DNA from: Luidia sarsii
Lineage: Eukaryota; Echinodermata; Asteroidea; Paxillosida; Luidiidae
NCBI GenBank assembly: GCA_949987565.1
Contig: OX465105.1
Span: forward strand, 5,146,159 to 5,210,158
Direction: 5' to 3'
DNA: 64,000 bases
Shown: one piece after another, positions 46,821 through 59,545 of the stretch
Layout of the letters: every line of letters starts with the position of its first letter
Position numbering within the stretch: position 1 is the first letter of the stretch
Notes under the pieces: generated by a model
What the model saw: the letters and a program-made list of their open reading frames with translations, nothing else
The model's database searches: none
Told to the model about the DNA's origin: nothing
Position numbers and translations under genes: made by a program

Positions 46821-49500
46821 GTAACTGTACCCTCGGCATTTGACTAAAATATATTAAATTAGGTATCATCTGAAAGAGTATGAAATTCTACAGAGGTTAT
46901 TGCTTACCCCGACGTTCATACTCCAGCCAATCTTCCAGCCTGACAAATTTAACATTGACCAAAATACACTTTCGGTAAAAAACTCATTATACGCTTCCGG
47001 TCATTTTTTTGACAACTCAAAATACTCGTCATTTGGAAAAGTAACTGTACCCTCGGCATTCAAATAAAATCTATTAAATTAGGTATCATCGGAAAGAGTA
47101 CGAAATTCTACAGAGGCTATTGCTTACCCCGACGTTCACACTTGAGCAAATCTTCCAGCCTGACAAATTTAACATTGACCAAAATACACTTTCGGTCAAA
47201 AACTCATTATACGCTACCGGTCATTTTCTTGACAACTCAAAATACTCCTTATTTGGAAAAGTAACTGTACCCTCGGCATTCAAATAAAATCTATTAAATT
47301 AGGTATCATCTGAAAGAGTACGAAATTCTACAGACGGTATTGCTTACCCCGACATTCATACTCCAGCCAATCTTCCAGCCTGACAAATTTAACATTGACC
47401 AAAATACACTTTCGGTCAAAAACTCATTATACGCTTCCGGTCATTTTCTTGACAACTCAAAATACTCCTCATTTGGAAAAGTAACTGTACCCTCGGCATT
47501 CAAATAAAATCTATCAAATTAGGTATCATCTGAAAGAGTACTAAATTCTACAGACGGTATTGCTTACCCCGACGTTCATACTCCAGCCAATCTTCCAGCC
47601 TGACAAATTTAATATTGACCAAAATTCACTTTCGGTCAAAAACTCATTATACGCTACCGGTCATTTTCTTGACAACTCAAAATACTCCCCATTTGGAAAA
47701 GTAACTGTACCCTCGACATTTGACTAAAATCTATTAAATTAGGTATCATCTGAAAGAGTACGAAATTCTACAGAGGCTATTGCTTACCCCGACGTTCATA
47801 CTCCAGCCAATCTTCCAGCCTGACAAATTTAACATTGACCAAAATACACTTTCGGTCAAAAACTCATTATACGCTACCGGTCATTTTTTTGACAACTCAA
47901 AATACTCCTCATTTGGAAAAGTAACTGTACCCTCGGCATTTGACTAAAATCTATTAAATTAGGTATCACCTGAAAGAGTACGAGATTCTACAGAGGCTAT
48001 TGCTTACCCCGACGTTCACACTGGAGCAAATCTTCCAGCCTGACAAATTTAACATTGACCAAAATACACTTTCGGTCAAAAACTCATTATACGCTACCGG
48101 TCATTTTTTTGACAACTCAAAATACTCCTCATTTGGAAAAGTAACTGTACCCTCGGCATTTGACTAAAATCTATTAAATTAGGTATCACCTGAAAGAGTA
48201 CGAAATTCTACAGAGGCTATTGCTTACCCCGACGTTCATACTCCAGCCAATCTTCCAGCCTGACAAATTTAATATTGACCAAAATTCACTTCGGTCAAAA
48301 ACTCATTATACGCTACAGGTCATTTTCTTGACAACTCAAAATACTCCTCATTTGGAAAAGTAACTGTACCCTCGGCAATCAAATAAAATCTATTAAATTA
48401 GGTATCATCCGAAAGAGTAAAAAATTCTACAGAGGCTATTGCTTACCCCGACGTTCACACTCGAGCAAATCTTCCAGCCTGACAAATTTAACATTGACCA
48501 AAATACACTTTCGGTCAAAAACTCATTATACGCTTCCGGTCATTTTCTTGACAACTCAAAATACTCCTCATATCGAAAAGTAACTGTACCCTCGGCATTC
48601 AAATAAAATCTATTAAATTAGGTATCATCTGAAAGAGTACGAAATTGTACAGAGGCTATTGCTTACCCCGACGTTCACACTTGAGCAAATCTTCCAGCCT
48701 GAGAAATTTAACATTGACCAAAATACACTTTCGGTAAAAAAACTCATTATACGCTTCCGGTCATTTTTTTGACAACTCAAAATACTCCTCATTTGGAAAA
48801 GTAACTGTACCCTCGGCATTCAAATAAAATCTATTAAATTAGGTATCATCTGAAAGAGTACGAAATTCTACAGAGGCTATTGCTTACCCCGACGTTCATA
48901 CTCCAGCCAATCTTCCAGCCTGACAAATTTAACATTGACCAAAATACACCTTCGGTCAAAAACTCATTATACGCTACCGGTCATTTTTTTGACAACTCAA
49001 AATACTCCTCATTTGGAAAAGTAACTGTACCCTCGGCATTTGACTAAAATCTATTAAATTAGGTATCACCTGAAAGAGTACGAAATTCTACAGAGGCTAT
49101 TGCTTACCCCGACGTTCATACTCCAGCCAATCTTCCAGCCTGACAAATTTAATATTGACCAAAATTCACTTTCGGTCAAAAACTCATTATACGCTACAGG
49201 TCATTTTCTTGACAACTCAAAATACTCCTCATTTGGAAAAGTAACTGTACCCTCGGCATTTGACTAAAATCTATTAAATTAGGTATCACCTGAAAGAGTA
49301 CGAAATTCTACAGACGGTATTGCTTACCCCGACGTTCATTCTCCAGCCAATCTTCCAGCCTGACAAATTTAACATTGACCAAAATACACTTTCGGTCAAA
49401 AACTCATTATACGCTTCTAGTCATTTTCTTGACAACCCCAAATACTCCTCATTTGGAAAAGTGATTGTACCCTCGGCATTTGACTAAAATCTATTAGATT
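46821..49500. repeat. 220-bp satellite array, left arm
   Basis: GTAACTGTACCCTCGGCATT recurs at 46821, 47041, 47261, 47481, 47701, 47921, 48141, 48360, 48580, 48801, 49021, 49241, 49461 (last one mutated). 220 is not a multiple of 3, so no repeat protein can run through. Confidence 0.97.
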
Positions 49501-50379
49501 TTCCAAGGCATTTTACTTCATAAAATATATTGACAGTGGTCAATATCAGGGTTAACACACGCACCGGATGCGTTATGTAATGTGGAGTGCACAAGATAAT
49601 CCGCAAGAGAAGCACAGTTTGTCACACAGTCCTAGATTGTTATCTGTCATCATTTCGTGCGAAAATCGTAGATTAAGATCCATTGTAAACAAAAACGTGT
49701 TGAAATTCTCACACCGGGTCCAGCAATAATGGCAACAAAACTAAATTGCTCCTTACCACAGTTTGATGCTATATAGGCAATGCTATCTTCTGTTCAAACC
49801 AAACTGTATTATTTTATTGCCTAAACATGTTTCAATGTCGCTTTCAAAGTTATGAGTAACACGTGTAACCTATCAATGGTCACCAATGGACCTGATCGCG
49901 GTTTCTCACCTAGGAAAACAGGACGAGCTATTATCACTGATTTCATTTTTGAACACAGTGCATGGTGGTATTGTACCACTGTGTTAATGTTGAGACTGAC
50001 TTAAAATAATGCATGGTTAATATAAACATACAGCGTGGTCGGTTTTTAACCCCCTTCAAGGTGCCGTCACGTTGCTTATATTTTACCTATGCACATTTTA
50101 GATGTGCTGTTATTTCATTTTACAGGAACTACTCCCGAGGAAACAAGAAAAACACTCTATACTCATTGATTTTCGATGTTTGAGCTGCAGCAATTCGACA
50201 TGAAACTTTTTATTTGCATCTACTAATATATAGGCCTATATACACGGCATCACTCACAACTGAAATTACAAAAAATAATCAACTTCACTCCTGTAATAAG
50301 ATACTCTTTAAAACTGTATGATAAAAATGGCACAGAAAACTACGATTCGACGGGAATTTGGACGTTAAGATCTTGACTG

Positions 50380-50670
50380 CTTCCGGAGGTCGCCCCCGCC
50401 TACCGTATACCCCGGCAAAGACGGACTATTTGGGAAGGCATCCATCTAAGGGATGGATAGCTCAGATGGTAAGAGCACTGAACGCAACACCGGAAATCTC
50501 GGGTTCAAATCCCGATACGGTCACAATTTTCTCTGCCAAATTTCAAAAATAAACAAAAGAAAAACTGACTGGGAGCTCTTGAACAATTGGAAAATTGACG
50601 AAAAAAACTTAAACGTCTGGACCGGGATTTTAACCCAAGGCCTCTGGATTAGCGTATATAGGCCTATTTT
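50380..50670 (+). repeat. tRNA-derived SINE in the foldback centre
   Basis: TAGCTCAGATGGTAAGAGC (box A) and GGGTTCAAATCCC (box B) are intact, but the acceptor ends do not pair. The tail GACTGGGAGCTC matches SINE tails in SPAG5 introns. The rest of the centre (49502-50380) shows only a short word shared with 820-850 (ACCGGATGCGTTA). Confidence 0.65.
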
Positions 50671-53600
50671 GGGAGTATTTTGGGTTGTCAAGAAAATGAC
50701 TATAGAAGCGTATGGTTTTTGACCGAAAGTGTATTTTGGTCAATGTTAAATTTGTCAGGCTGGAAGATTGGCTGGAGTATGAACGTCGGGGTAAGCAATA
50801 GCCTCTGTAGAATGATGTACTCTTTCAGCTGATACCTAATTTAATAGATTTTAGTCAAATGCCGAGGGTACAGTTACTTTTCCAAATGAGGAGTATTTTG
50901 AGTTGTCAAGAAAATGACTGGAAGCGTATAATGAGTTTTTGACCGAAAGTGTATTTTGGTCAATGTTAAATTTGTCAGGCTGGAAGATTGGCTCGAGTGT
51001 GAACGTCGGGGTAAGCAATACCGTCTGTAGAATTTTGTACTCTTTCAGGTGATACCTAATTTAATAGATTTTAGTCAAATGCCGAGGGTACAGTTACTTT
51101 TCCAAATGAGGAGTAATTGGGGTTGTCAAGAAAATGATTAGAATCGTATAATGAGTTTTTGACCGAAAGTGGATTTTGGTCAATGTTAAATTTGTCAGGC
51201 TGGAAGATTGGCTGGAGTATGAACGTCGGGGTAAGCAATAGCCTCTGTAGAATTTTGTACTCTTTCAGATGATACCTAATTCCATGGTTTTTAGACAAAT
51301 GCCGAGGGTACAGTTACTTTTCCAAATGAGCAGTATTTTGAGTTGTCAAGAAAATGACTGGAAGCGTATAATGAGTTTTTGACCGAAAGTGTATTTTGGT
51401 CAATGTTAAATTTGTCAGGCTGGAAGATTGGCTGGAGTATGAACGTCGGGGTAAGCAATAGCCTCTGTAGAATTTTGTACTCTTTCAGGTGATACCTAAT
51501 TCCATGGTTTTTATTTGAATGCCGAGGGTACAGTTACTTTTCCAAATGAGGAGTATTTTGAGTTGTCAAGAAAATGACTGGAAGCGTATGAGTTTTTGAC
51601 CGAAAGTGTATTTTGGTCAATGTTAAATTTATCAGGTTGGAAGATTTGCTCAAGTGTGAACGTCGGGGTAAGCAATACCGTCTGTAGAATTTCGTACTCT
51701 TTCAGGTGATACCTAATTTAATAGATTTTATTTGAATGCCGAGGGTACAGTTACTTTTCCAAATGAGGAGTAATTGGGGTTGTCAAGAAAATGATTAGAA
51801 TCGTATGATGAGTTTTTGACCGAAAGTGAATTTTGGTCAATGTTAAATTTGTCAGGCTGGAAGATTGGCTGGAGTATGAACGTCGGGGTAAGCAATAGCC
51901 TCTGTAGAATTTTGTACTCTTTCAGGTGATACCTAATTCCATGGTTTTTATTTGAATGCCGAGGGTACAGTTACTTTTCCAAATGAGCAGTATTTTGAGT
52001 TGTCAAGAAAATGACTAGAAGCGTATAATGAGTTTTTGACCGAAAGTGAATTTTGGTCAATGTTAAATTTGTCAGGCTGGAAGATTTGCTCAAGTGTGAA
52101 CGTCGGGGTAAGCAATAGCCTCTGTAGAATTTTGTACATTTTCAGGTGATACCTAATTTAATAGATTTTAGTCAAATGCCGAGGGTACAGTTACTTTTCC
52201 AAATGAGGAGTATTTTGAGTTGTCAAGAAAATGACTGGAAGCGTATAATGAGTTTTTGACCGAAAGTGTATTTTGGTCAAAGTTAAATTTGTCAGGCTGG
52301 AAGATTGGCTGGAGTATGAATGTCGGGGTAAGCAATACCGTCTGTAGAATTTTGTGCTCTTTCAGGTGATACCTAATTTAATAGATTTTAGTCAAATGCC
52401 GAGGGTACAGTTACTTTTCCAAATGAGGAGTATTTTGAGTTGTCAAGAAAATGACCGGTAGCGTATAATGAGTTTTTGACCGAAAGTGTATTTTGGTCAA
52501 TGTTAAATTTGTCAGGCTGGAAGATTTGCTCAAGTGTGAACGTCGGGGTAAGCAATAGCCTCTGTAGAATCTCGTACTCTTTCAGGTGATACCTAATTTA
52601 ATAGATTTTAGTCAAATGCCGAGGGTACAGTTACTTTTCCAAATGAGGAGTATTTTGAGTTGTCAAGAAAATGACTGGAAGCGTATAATGAGTTTTTGAC
52701 CGAAAGTGTATTTTGGTCAATGTTAAATTTGTCAGGCTGGAAGATTGGCTCGAGTGTGAACGTCGGGGTAAGCAATACCGTCTGTAGAATTTTGTACTCT
52801 TTCAGGTGATACCTAATTTAATAGATTTTAGTCAAATGCCGAGGGTACAGTTACTTTTCCAAATGAGGAGTAATTGGGGTTGTCAAGAAAATGATTAGAA
52901 TCGTATAATGAGTTTTTGACCGAAAGTGGATTTTGGTCAATGTTAAATTTGTCAGGCTGGAAGATTGGCTGGAGTATGAACGTCGGGGTAAGCAATAGCC
53001 TCTGTAGAATTTTGTACTCTTTCAGATGATACCTAATTCCATGGTTTTTAGACAAATGCCGAGGGTACAGTTACTTTTCCAAATGAGCAGTATTTTGAGT
53101 TGTCAAGAAAATGACTGGAAGCGTATAATGAGTTTTTGACCGAAAGTGTATTTTGGTCAATGTTAAATTTGTCAGGCTGGAAGATTGGCTGGAGTATGAA
53201 CGTCGGGGTAAGCAATAGCCTCTGTAGAATTTTGTACTCTTTCAGGTGATACCTAATTCCATGGTTTTTATTTGAATGCCGAGGGTACAGTTACTTTTCC
53301 AAATGAGGAGTATTTTGAGTTGTCAAGAAAATGACCGGTAGCGTATAATGAGTTTTTGACCGAAAGTGTATTTTGGTCAATGTTAAATTTGTCAGGCTGG
53401 AAGATTTGCTCAAGTGTGAACGTCGGGGTAAGCAATAGCCTCTGTAGAATCTCGTACTCTTTCAGATGATACCTAATTTAATAGATTTTAGTCAAATGCC
53501 GAGGGTACAGTTACTTTTCCAAATGACGAGTATTTTGAGTTGTCAAAAAAATGACCGGTAGCGTATAATGAGTTTTTGACCGAAAGTGTATTTTGGTCAA

Positions 53601-54614
53601 TGTTAAATTTGTCAGGCTGGAAGATTGGCTGGAGTATGAACGTCGGGGTAAGCAATAGCCTCTGTAGAATTTCGTACTCTTTCAGATGATACCTAATTTA
53701 ATAGATTTTAGTCAAATGTCGAGGGTACAGTTACTTTTCCAAATGAGGAGTATTTTGAGTTGTCAAGAAAATGACCGGAAGCGTATAATGAGTTTTTGAC
53801 CGAAAGTGTATTTTGGTCAATGTTAAATTTGTCAGGCTGGAGGATTTGCTCAAGTGTGAACGTCGGGGTAAGCAATAGCCTCTGTAGAATTTCGTACTCT
53901 TTCAGATGATACCTAATTTAATAGATTTTATTTGAATGCCGAGGGTACAGTTACTTTTCCAAATGAGGAGTATTTTGAGTTGTCAAGAAAATGACCGGAA
54001 GCGTATAATGAGTTTTTGACCGAAAGTGTATTTTGGTCAATGTTAAATTTGTCAGGCTGGAAGATTGGCTGGAGTATGAATGTCGGGGTAAGCAATACCG
54101 TCTGTAGAATTTCGTACTCTTTCGGGTGATACCTAATTTAATAGATTTTATTTGAATGCCGAGGGTACAGTTACTTTTCCAAATAAGGAGTATTTTGAGT
54201 TGTCAAGAAAATGACCGGTAGCGTATAATGAGTTTTTGACCGAAAGTGTATTTTGGTCAATGTTAAATTTGTCAGGCTGGAAGATTTGCTCAAGTGTGAA
54301 CGTCGGGGTAAGCAATAGCCTCTGTAGAATTTCGTACTCTTTCAGATGATACCTAATTTAATAGATTATATTTGAATGCCGAGGGTACAGTTACTTTTCC
54401 AAATGAGGAGTTTTTTGAGTTGTCAAGAAAATGACTTGAAGCGTATAATGAGTTTTTGACCGAAATTGAATTTTGGTCAATGTTAAATTTGTCAGGCTGG
54501 AAGATTGGCTGGAGTATGAACGTCGGGGTAAGCAATAGCCTCTGTAGAATTTCATACTCTTTCAGATGATACCTAATTTAATATATTTTAGTCAAATGCC
54601 GAGGGTACAGTTAC
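50671..54614. repeat. 220-bp satellite array, right arm (inverted)
   Basis: GAGGGTACAGTTAC recurs from 50864 to 54601 in 17 intervals of ~220 bp (one of 217, at 51524-51741). Monomer variants alternate (ATTGGCTGGAGTATGAACG versus ATTTGCTCAAGTGTGAACG). Confidence 0.97.
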
Positions 54615-55134
54615 TTTTTCAAATTTTTAGTTTTCCAGATAAGTTTAATTCCAAGTACATTGCAGTAAATTCACTTTTCTATCAAAAATTAAGCTATTTT
54701 GAAAAAATAAATGATACATTTCAGTTGTATATGTGTTATATAATGCTATCATACCGTTGCAATCAAGTCTTGTTCTTATTGTTATTTTTAAACAAGCAAA
54801 AACACAATTCAAATATAGTTTGTCAGTCATGGGACACCGTAGCAGTTTCCGAGCACTGAAATTCCGGCCAGCCGAAATTCAGGCCCAAATTTAGGGCCAG
54901 GATCAGTTTGGTCTCTCAGTTGCGGTTAGGTCTATTCCAGTATTCGTAATCGGAAAGCCCATTTTGGCGTCGCAATTTCGACTGAAAAAACACGTTCCAG
55001 CAGGTGAAAAACACGACGGGTAGGATGGGGGAAGGTCCCGCCGGACTTGGGACGGGCGTGGAGTTACTCCTGGTTGCTGGTGTACTTGCTACGGAGTCAA
55101 AGAGTCACTTTATAGCGGTCAGTATTTGTTATGT

Positions 55135-55300
55135 TGTAGTCCGAGTAACTTGGACCCTTACTATCGCCCAAAATCTTAAATTTTTTAAAAAGGGCGATTG
55201 TACTAAGGCTTAGTACAATCGCCCTTTTTAAAAATTTTGAGATTTTGGGCGATAGTAGGGTCCAAGAAAAACTGCTCGGAATCCCGTCAAACTAACTATG
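55135..55300. repeat. palindromic element GTCCGAGTAACTTGGACCC
   Basis: TTACTATCGCCCAAAATCT and its inverse around GTACTAAGGCTTAGTAC (centre at about 55205). Relatives at 15870, 58240-58350, 58860-58950. Confidence 0.75.
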
Positions 55301-55339
55301 TGTTCGACTCTATGACTACCCCGACCAAAACCCCAGATT

Positions 55340-55640
55340 TTACCCCAAAATTGGCCAAGCACGTCTGGTACCAAGTCTTCGTGTGATATGTTTGTACGTG
55401 GCCTCATTGCTAAAGCGCAGGGTGAGACTTTTTCCTCGTGGACACGAATGGAGTTTTCAACGACGCTACATGTCCGCTGCCGACATCGGAGTCATTTTGT
55501 CGAATTTGCGGTCCAAACATAACTCGTAAGTACCGCTGAAGTACCACTGGTTTGTCTGGACATGTGTAGAAGCCGTCAGGCGCATTTATTGAATCGTTGG
55601 ACGCTATTTCGGGCACTTTTAAGGCCTTCGGTTGAGAATT
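55340..55640 (+). repeat. repeat arm inverted at 58560-58850
   Basis: Words GTCTTCGT, CATTGCTAAAGCG, CATTTTGTCGRAATTGC and CGTAAGTACCGCTGAAGTA occur in both, in opposite orientation. One frame gives FCRICGPNIT followed by a GTAAGT donor, a possible exon relic with a CxxC pair; the other copy has a stop there. Confidence 0.55.
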
Positions 55641-55704
55641 ACTGTTTTTGTATATTAAACGCGGTGGGACGCTAGTGCGACAGATAATCTCAAAACTCGT
55701 TTAA

Positions 55705-57620
55705 AGAAGAATGAAACCCAGAGAAAATAGTTGGCTTATCTCTTTGGTTGATAAAACCAACCTACAATTACCCATGTGCAACTCACCTACGAGTTTCATA
55801 AAGAGGGAAAAATCATGGAATTCGGTGGTCGAATTCGCGTTCCCTGTACCCGCCATGTTTTCGAAATTCCCGGCAGGTCACTGCGGGGGGTATGACATAA
55901 TGACGGGCTACCCCCGCATGGGCCAGGACGGACGTATCCCTACAAGTAACATGTGTGTACACAACACATGTATACTGCGTGCAGTTTGTATACACTCGCG
56001 AGCATGAACGATAGTGTACTGCCAGGCTTTTGGTTGTAACAATGCCAGCGGAAAAAAGCTAGGGAAATCTGTCCATGCAGTTCCTAAGGATGGCCAAGAG
56101 ATCTGAGTTGTTTGGGAAGTGGGCTGCGGCCATAAAAGTAGAAACATTTCTCAATGTCGGCTACAAATATAGTCGAAATGACGTGATTTGTAGCGATCAC
56201 TTCACGGAGGAGTTGGGATCGAGGTTGACTTGCGGGCCAAACTCACCGGCTCGAAGCCGAGAAATATACTGAAAGAACATGCCGTTCCTCCAGTATTTTC
56301 ACATCGACCAGCGGTGTCATCACGTTCATCTACAGCTTCACGATTTGCCGCATTGGAATCCAGAAAGCTGAGTTAATTTTGATGTTTTTCCTGTATGATA
56401 CGATCGACTTTTGATGTATGTTTTCGTTTCGGTCCTAGCATGATTTTTCTCACATGCACGTTCTGCCTAGTCTTTCTCGCAGACCGCTTATCTGTAACTC
56501 ATGGAGGGTAAACTCCATGGATATACATGTATTGTACCAATTACCATGGAGGAAGAAGGGGGGATATACGTACCGTGCCGTATTTTTATTTGTGCTGCAA
56601 CAAGAACATGGAGCTAGGCCTAATTTACACGTTATCGGAACGCGACTCCAGTCGCCCACACTGTTTATTCCCTGGTCGCTGACCGCAACTCCTGTCACCC
56701 AGCGCTATTGTGTGCATAGCATACGCTGGGAAGTGCATGACCCCTGACCCCCACTAAGCTCCACACAGCTTCGCTAACGTGTACAACTGAAATCTCTCCA
56801 AAACATCGACCATCTCTTGAATCATTTCTCGTATTTTCCTATTAAAATTACGCGAGCTGAAACAAAAGCCGGACACAGTGGGCTCCCAGTCATAGTTGTC
56901 GGACCTTTATTAAACTCAGCCCCTGGTGTATAAGTTATTTTAGGCCTACTTGTTTAGTTGTTATAACAGGGAGCCATTCGGCGAAGATCAAGAAAACAGA
57001 GAACCAAATTTTGTTACAGATACCAACGTAATGTACACGTGTACAGTAGTACATGTACATTACAAGTAGGACAACGTGTACATTGTACACGTGTACAGTA
57101 CAGTAGTGGTGTGTACATGTACTGTACATTACATGTAGTACACAACGTGTACATTGTACGTGCACTGTACATGTACATGTACAGTCCGTGCAACGTATGC
57201 AATCAGGAAGCCGTGAAAGTGTTTGTAGATCAAGACTATACGCAATCCCCAAGAATAATTCAAATAATGACCAAAGCGAAAAACAATAAATCTGCAAAGG
57301 ATTATAAGATTATTTTCTCACACATTAAGGTATAATTCTTTTTAAAATGTTGATTTATATTTGTAGTTTAAATTAAAATGATTGAACAAGTCTAACTGAC
57401 CAATCAGACAGGGTCGTCTCCGCCGTGATGTCATACCCCCGCAGTGACCTTCCGGGAATTTCGAAAGCATGGCGGGATGAGGGAACGCGAATTCGACCAC
57501 CGAATTCCATGATTTTTCCCTCTTTATGAAACTCGTAGGTGAGTTGCACATGGGTAATTGTAGGTTGGTTTTATCAACCAAAGAGATAAGCCAACTATTT
57601 TCTCTGGGTTTCATTCTTCT
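55705..57620 (+). mobile_element. Kolobok-like DNA transposon derivative (1.9 kb)
   Basis: Flanked by TTAA (55701-55704 and 57621-57624). Near-identical inverted ends of ~145 bp (AGAAGAATGAAACCCAGAG...). At about 56010-56310 there is a broken THAP domain: CQAFGCNNASGKKLGK, HAVP, GKWAAAIKVETFLNVGYKYS, ICSDHF and a downstream AVPPVF-like motif, interrupted by a frameshift and a mutated start. TTAA duplications plus a THAP domain are the hallmarks of Kolobok. The catalytic domain is missing; 56400-57340 is unrelated filler with a TGTACA tract (57038-57185). Confidence 0.75.
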
Positions 57621-57639
57621 TTAAGGGGAGCTCCTAGCG

Positions 57640-57975
57640 GCCCAGTAAGTGGGACTAGTACGTACAGTACATTATACGTCTGGGTACCGGGGCACAGTCT
57701 AAGGGGCTCTGTGAGTGCGCGCGCACACACGCGTTGAGCCCCGGCAACTGTTTCCTGAAAAGCGCAAAGCAATGTCCTGCATGCTGATTGCATGAGTCTT
57801 GAAAATTTGGTTTCACAGCAATCAGCATGCAGCGCGCGATGTCCGGACGTTGCTTTGCGCTTTTCAGGAAACAGTCGCCGGGGCTCAACGCGTGTATGCG
57901 CGGGCACACTCACAGAGCCCCTTAGACTGTGCCCCCGGTACCCAGACGTACAATGTACTGTACGTACATGCCATA
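57640..57975. repeat. 335-bp hairpin (GAGCCCCGGCAACTGTTTCCTG)
   Basis: ~150-bp arms, from CGTACAGTACATTATACGTC to its inverse, loop at about 57790-57825. Core stem shared with 59170-59380. Confidence 0.85.
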
Positions 57976-58014
57976 CACCGGCCATTATCTCGATTTAAAA
58001 ATAGCAGCATTTCG

Positions 58015-58560
58015 GCTCGTCGGACGGGAGAGAATCTTCTCGATAACCTGAGGGAGAATTTCTCCTTTTTCCCCAAACGTGAGTAAAACAAAAGACCAGT
58101 ATTGAAATTGGTGATTCTCACTTACCGGTAATCCAAAGATGGGTGCGTGGGACGGCTTCACGCGTGTATTCGGGATAAAATCTGGGGGTTTGGTCGGGGG
58201 GGTAGTCATGGAGTCGAACACATACATGTAGTTAGTTTGACGGGATTCCGAGCAGTTTTTCTTGGACCCTACTATCGCCCGAAATCTCAATTTTTTTTTT
58301 AAATTTGAGGGGTTGGGCGATAGTAGGTCCAAGGAATCCTGCTGGGAAACCCGGTAAGTAACTATATGTGTTCGACTCCACGACTACCCCCGACCAAAAC
58401 CCCCAGATTTTACCCCGAAAAAACCCGTGAAACCGTCCCACGCACCCATCTTTGGATTAAGTGAAAATCACCGATTTCAATATTACTGGTCATTTGTTTT
58501 ACTCACGTTTGGGGAAAAAAGAGAACTTTTCCCTCAGGTTATCAAGAAGATTCTCTCCGC
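58015..58560. repeat. 545-bp palindrome centred near 58300
   Basis: AGAGAATCTTCTCGATAACCTG ... inverted at the end (CAGGTTATCAAGAAGATTCT); centre carries the TACTATCGCCC/GGGCGATAGTA motif. Confidence 0.85.
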
Positions 58561-58989
58561 GGATAAATTATAGTAAAACACAAATGCTCAACAGATGGCC
58601 TTAAAAATGCCCAACACATGTCAAGACGAACAAGTGATACTTCAGCGGTACTTACGATTAATTTTTGGATTGCAATTCCGACAAAATGTCTCCTATGTCG
58701 GCATCGCACATGTCGAGTTGTTCCAAATGCAATATGTTTGTACACCATGTTAATTCTTAATTACACGATGTAAAATCTCCTGATACGCTTTAGCAATGAG
58801 CCCACATAGCCTACATGTACAAATCCTATTAAACGAAGACTCGGTACTACTAAAGTACTAGTCCGAGTAACTTGGACCCGACAAGTCACCCTTTTTTATC
58901 AAATGTTGAAATTTTGAGTGTCGTGTGACTGTAGGGTCCAAGTCCAACGGGTATGGAAACGCTTGAATTTAATCTTTGAAAAATACCCT

Positions 58990-59545
58990 TGACCAAAATC
59001 CCCAGATTTGCCTCCCAAAACACCAGTGAGCCGTCCCACGCGCCCATTGAGGATTCAGTGAGAAATACAGATTCCAATACTGGTCTTTTTGTTTTGCTCA
59101 CGTTTGGGAAAAGGGAGATTTTTCCCCTCAGTTGACCGAGAATGGGTCGACGAGCTGAGTTTGGGTGGCCATCTTTGATTTGAAACTGCAGGTCCGGGTG
59201 TGGAGTGGTCTGTGCGCACTTGTTGAGCCCTACGACTGTTTCCTGAAGAGTGCAAAGCGAAGTCCGGACATCGCTTTGCACTGTTCAGGAAACAGTCGTA
59301 GGGCTCAACGCGTGCACACTCCTGCAGACCACTCCGCACCCGGACCTGCCTGCACATCGTGACGTCATGCAGTTTCAATTAAAAGATGGCCATCCCAACT
59401 CGGCTCGTCGACCCGTTCTCGGTCAACTGAGGGGAAATTTCTCCCTTTTCCCAAATGTGAGTATTGGAATCTGTGATTCTCACTGAATCCTCAATGGGCA
59501 CGTGGAACGGTTTCACAGTTGCTTTGGGGGCTAAATCTGGTTATA
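58990..59545. repeat. ~550-bp palindrome centred near 59270
   Basis: Arms run from CCGTCCCACGCGCCCATTGA through the hairpin GAGCCCTACGACTGTTTCCTG and back. Outer arms are homologous to those of the 58015-58560 palindrome. Confidence 0.85.

Larger units (their letters stand above)
46523..54912. mobile_element. 8.39-kb foldback (FB/MULE-like) element with satellite arms
   Basis: Flanked by CTCTCAGTT at 46514-46522 and 54913-54921 (9-bp target duplication). The outer 298 bp at each end are inverted copies (ACCAGACTGAACCTGGCCC ... GGGCCAGGATCAGTTTGGT). Inside each end lies a 220-bp tandem array, in opposite orientation: left about 46821-49500 (~12 units), right about 50671-54614 (~18 units). The centre (about 49502-50670) has no transposase. 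Drosophila Foldback elements have this plan and a 9-bp duplication; this one is therefore probably moved by a Mutator-like transposase in trans (inference). Confidence 0.85.

Noticed and set aside
50451..50522. Functional tRNA gene
   Set aside because: Box A and B are present, but the acceptor arms do not pair and a SINE tail follows; a tRNA-derived SINE is more likely.
46821..54614. 75-residue ORF recurring in the satellite monomers
   Set aside because: The 220-bp period shifts the frame at each unit, the ORF is present only in some monomers, and there is no start context.
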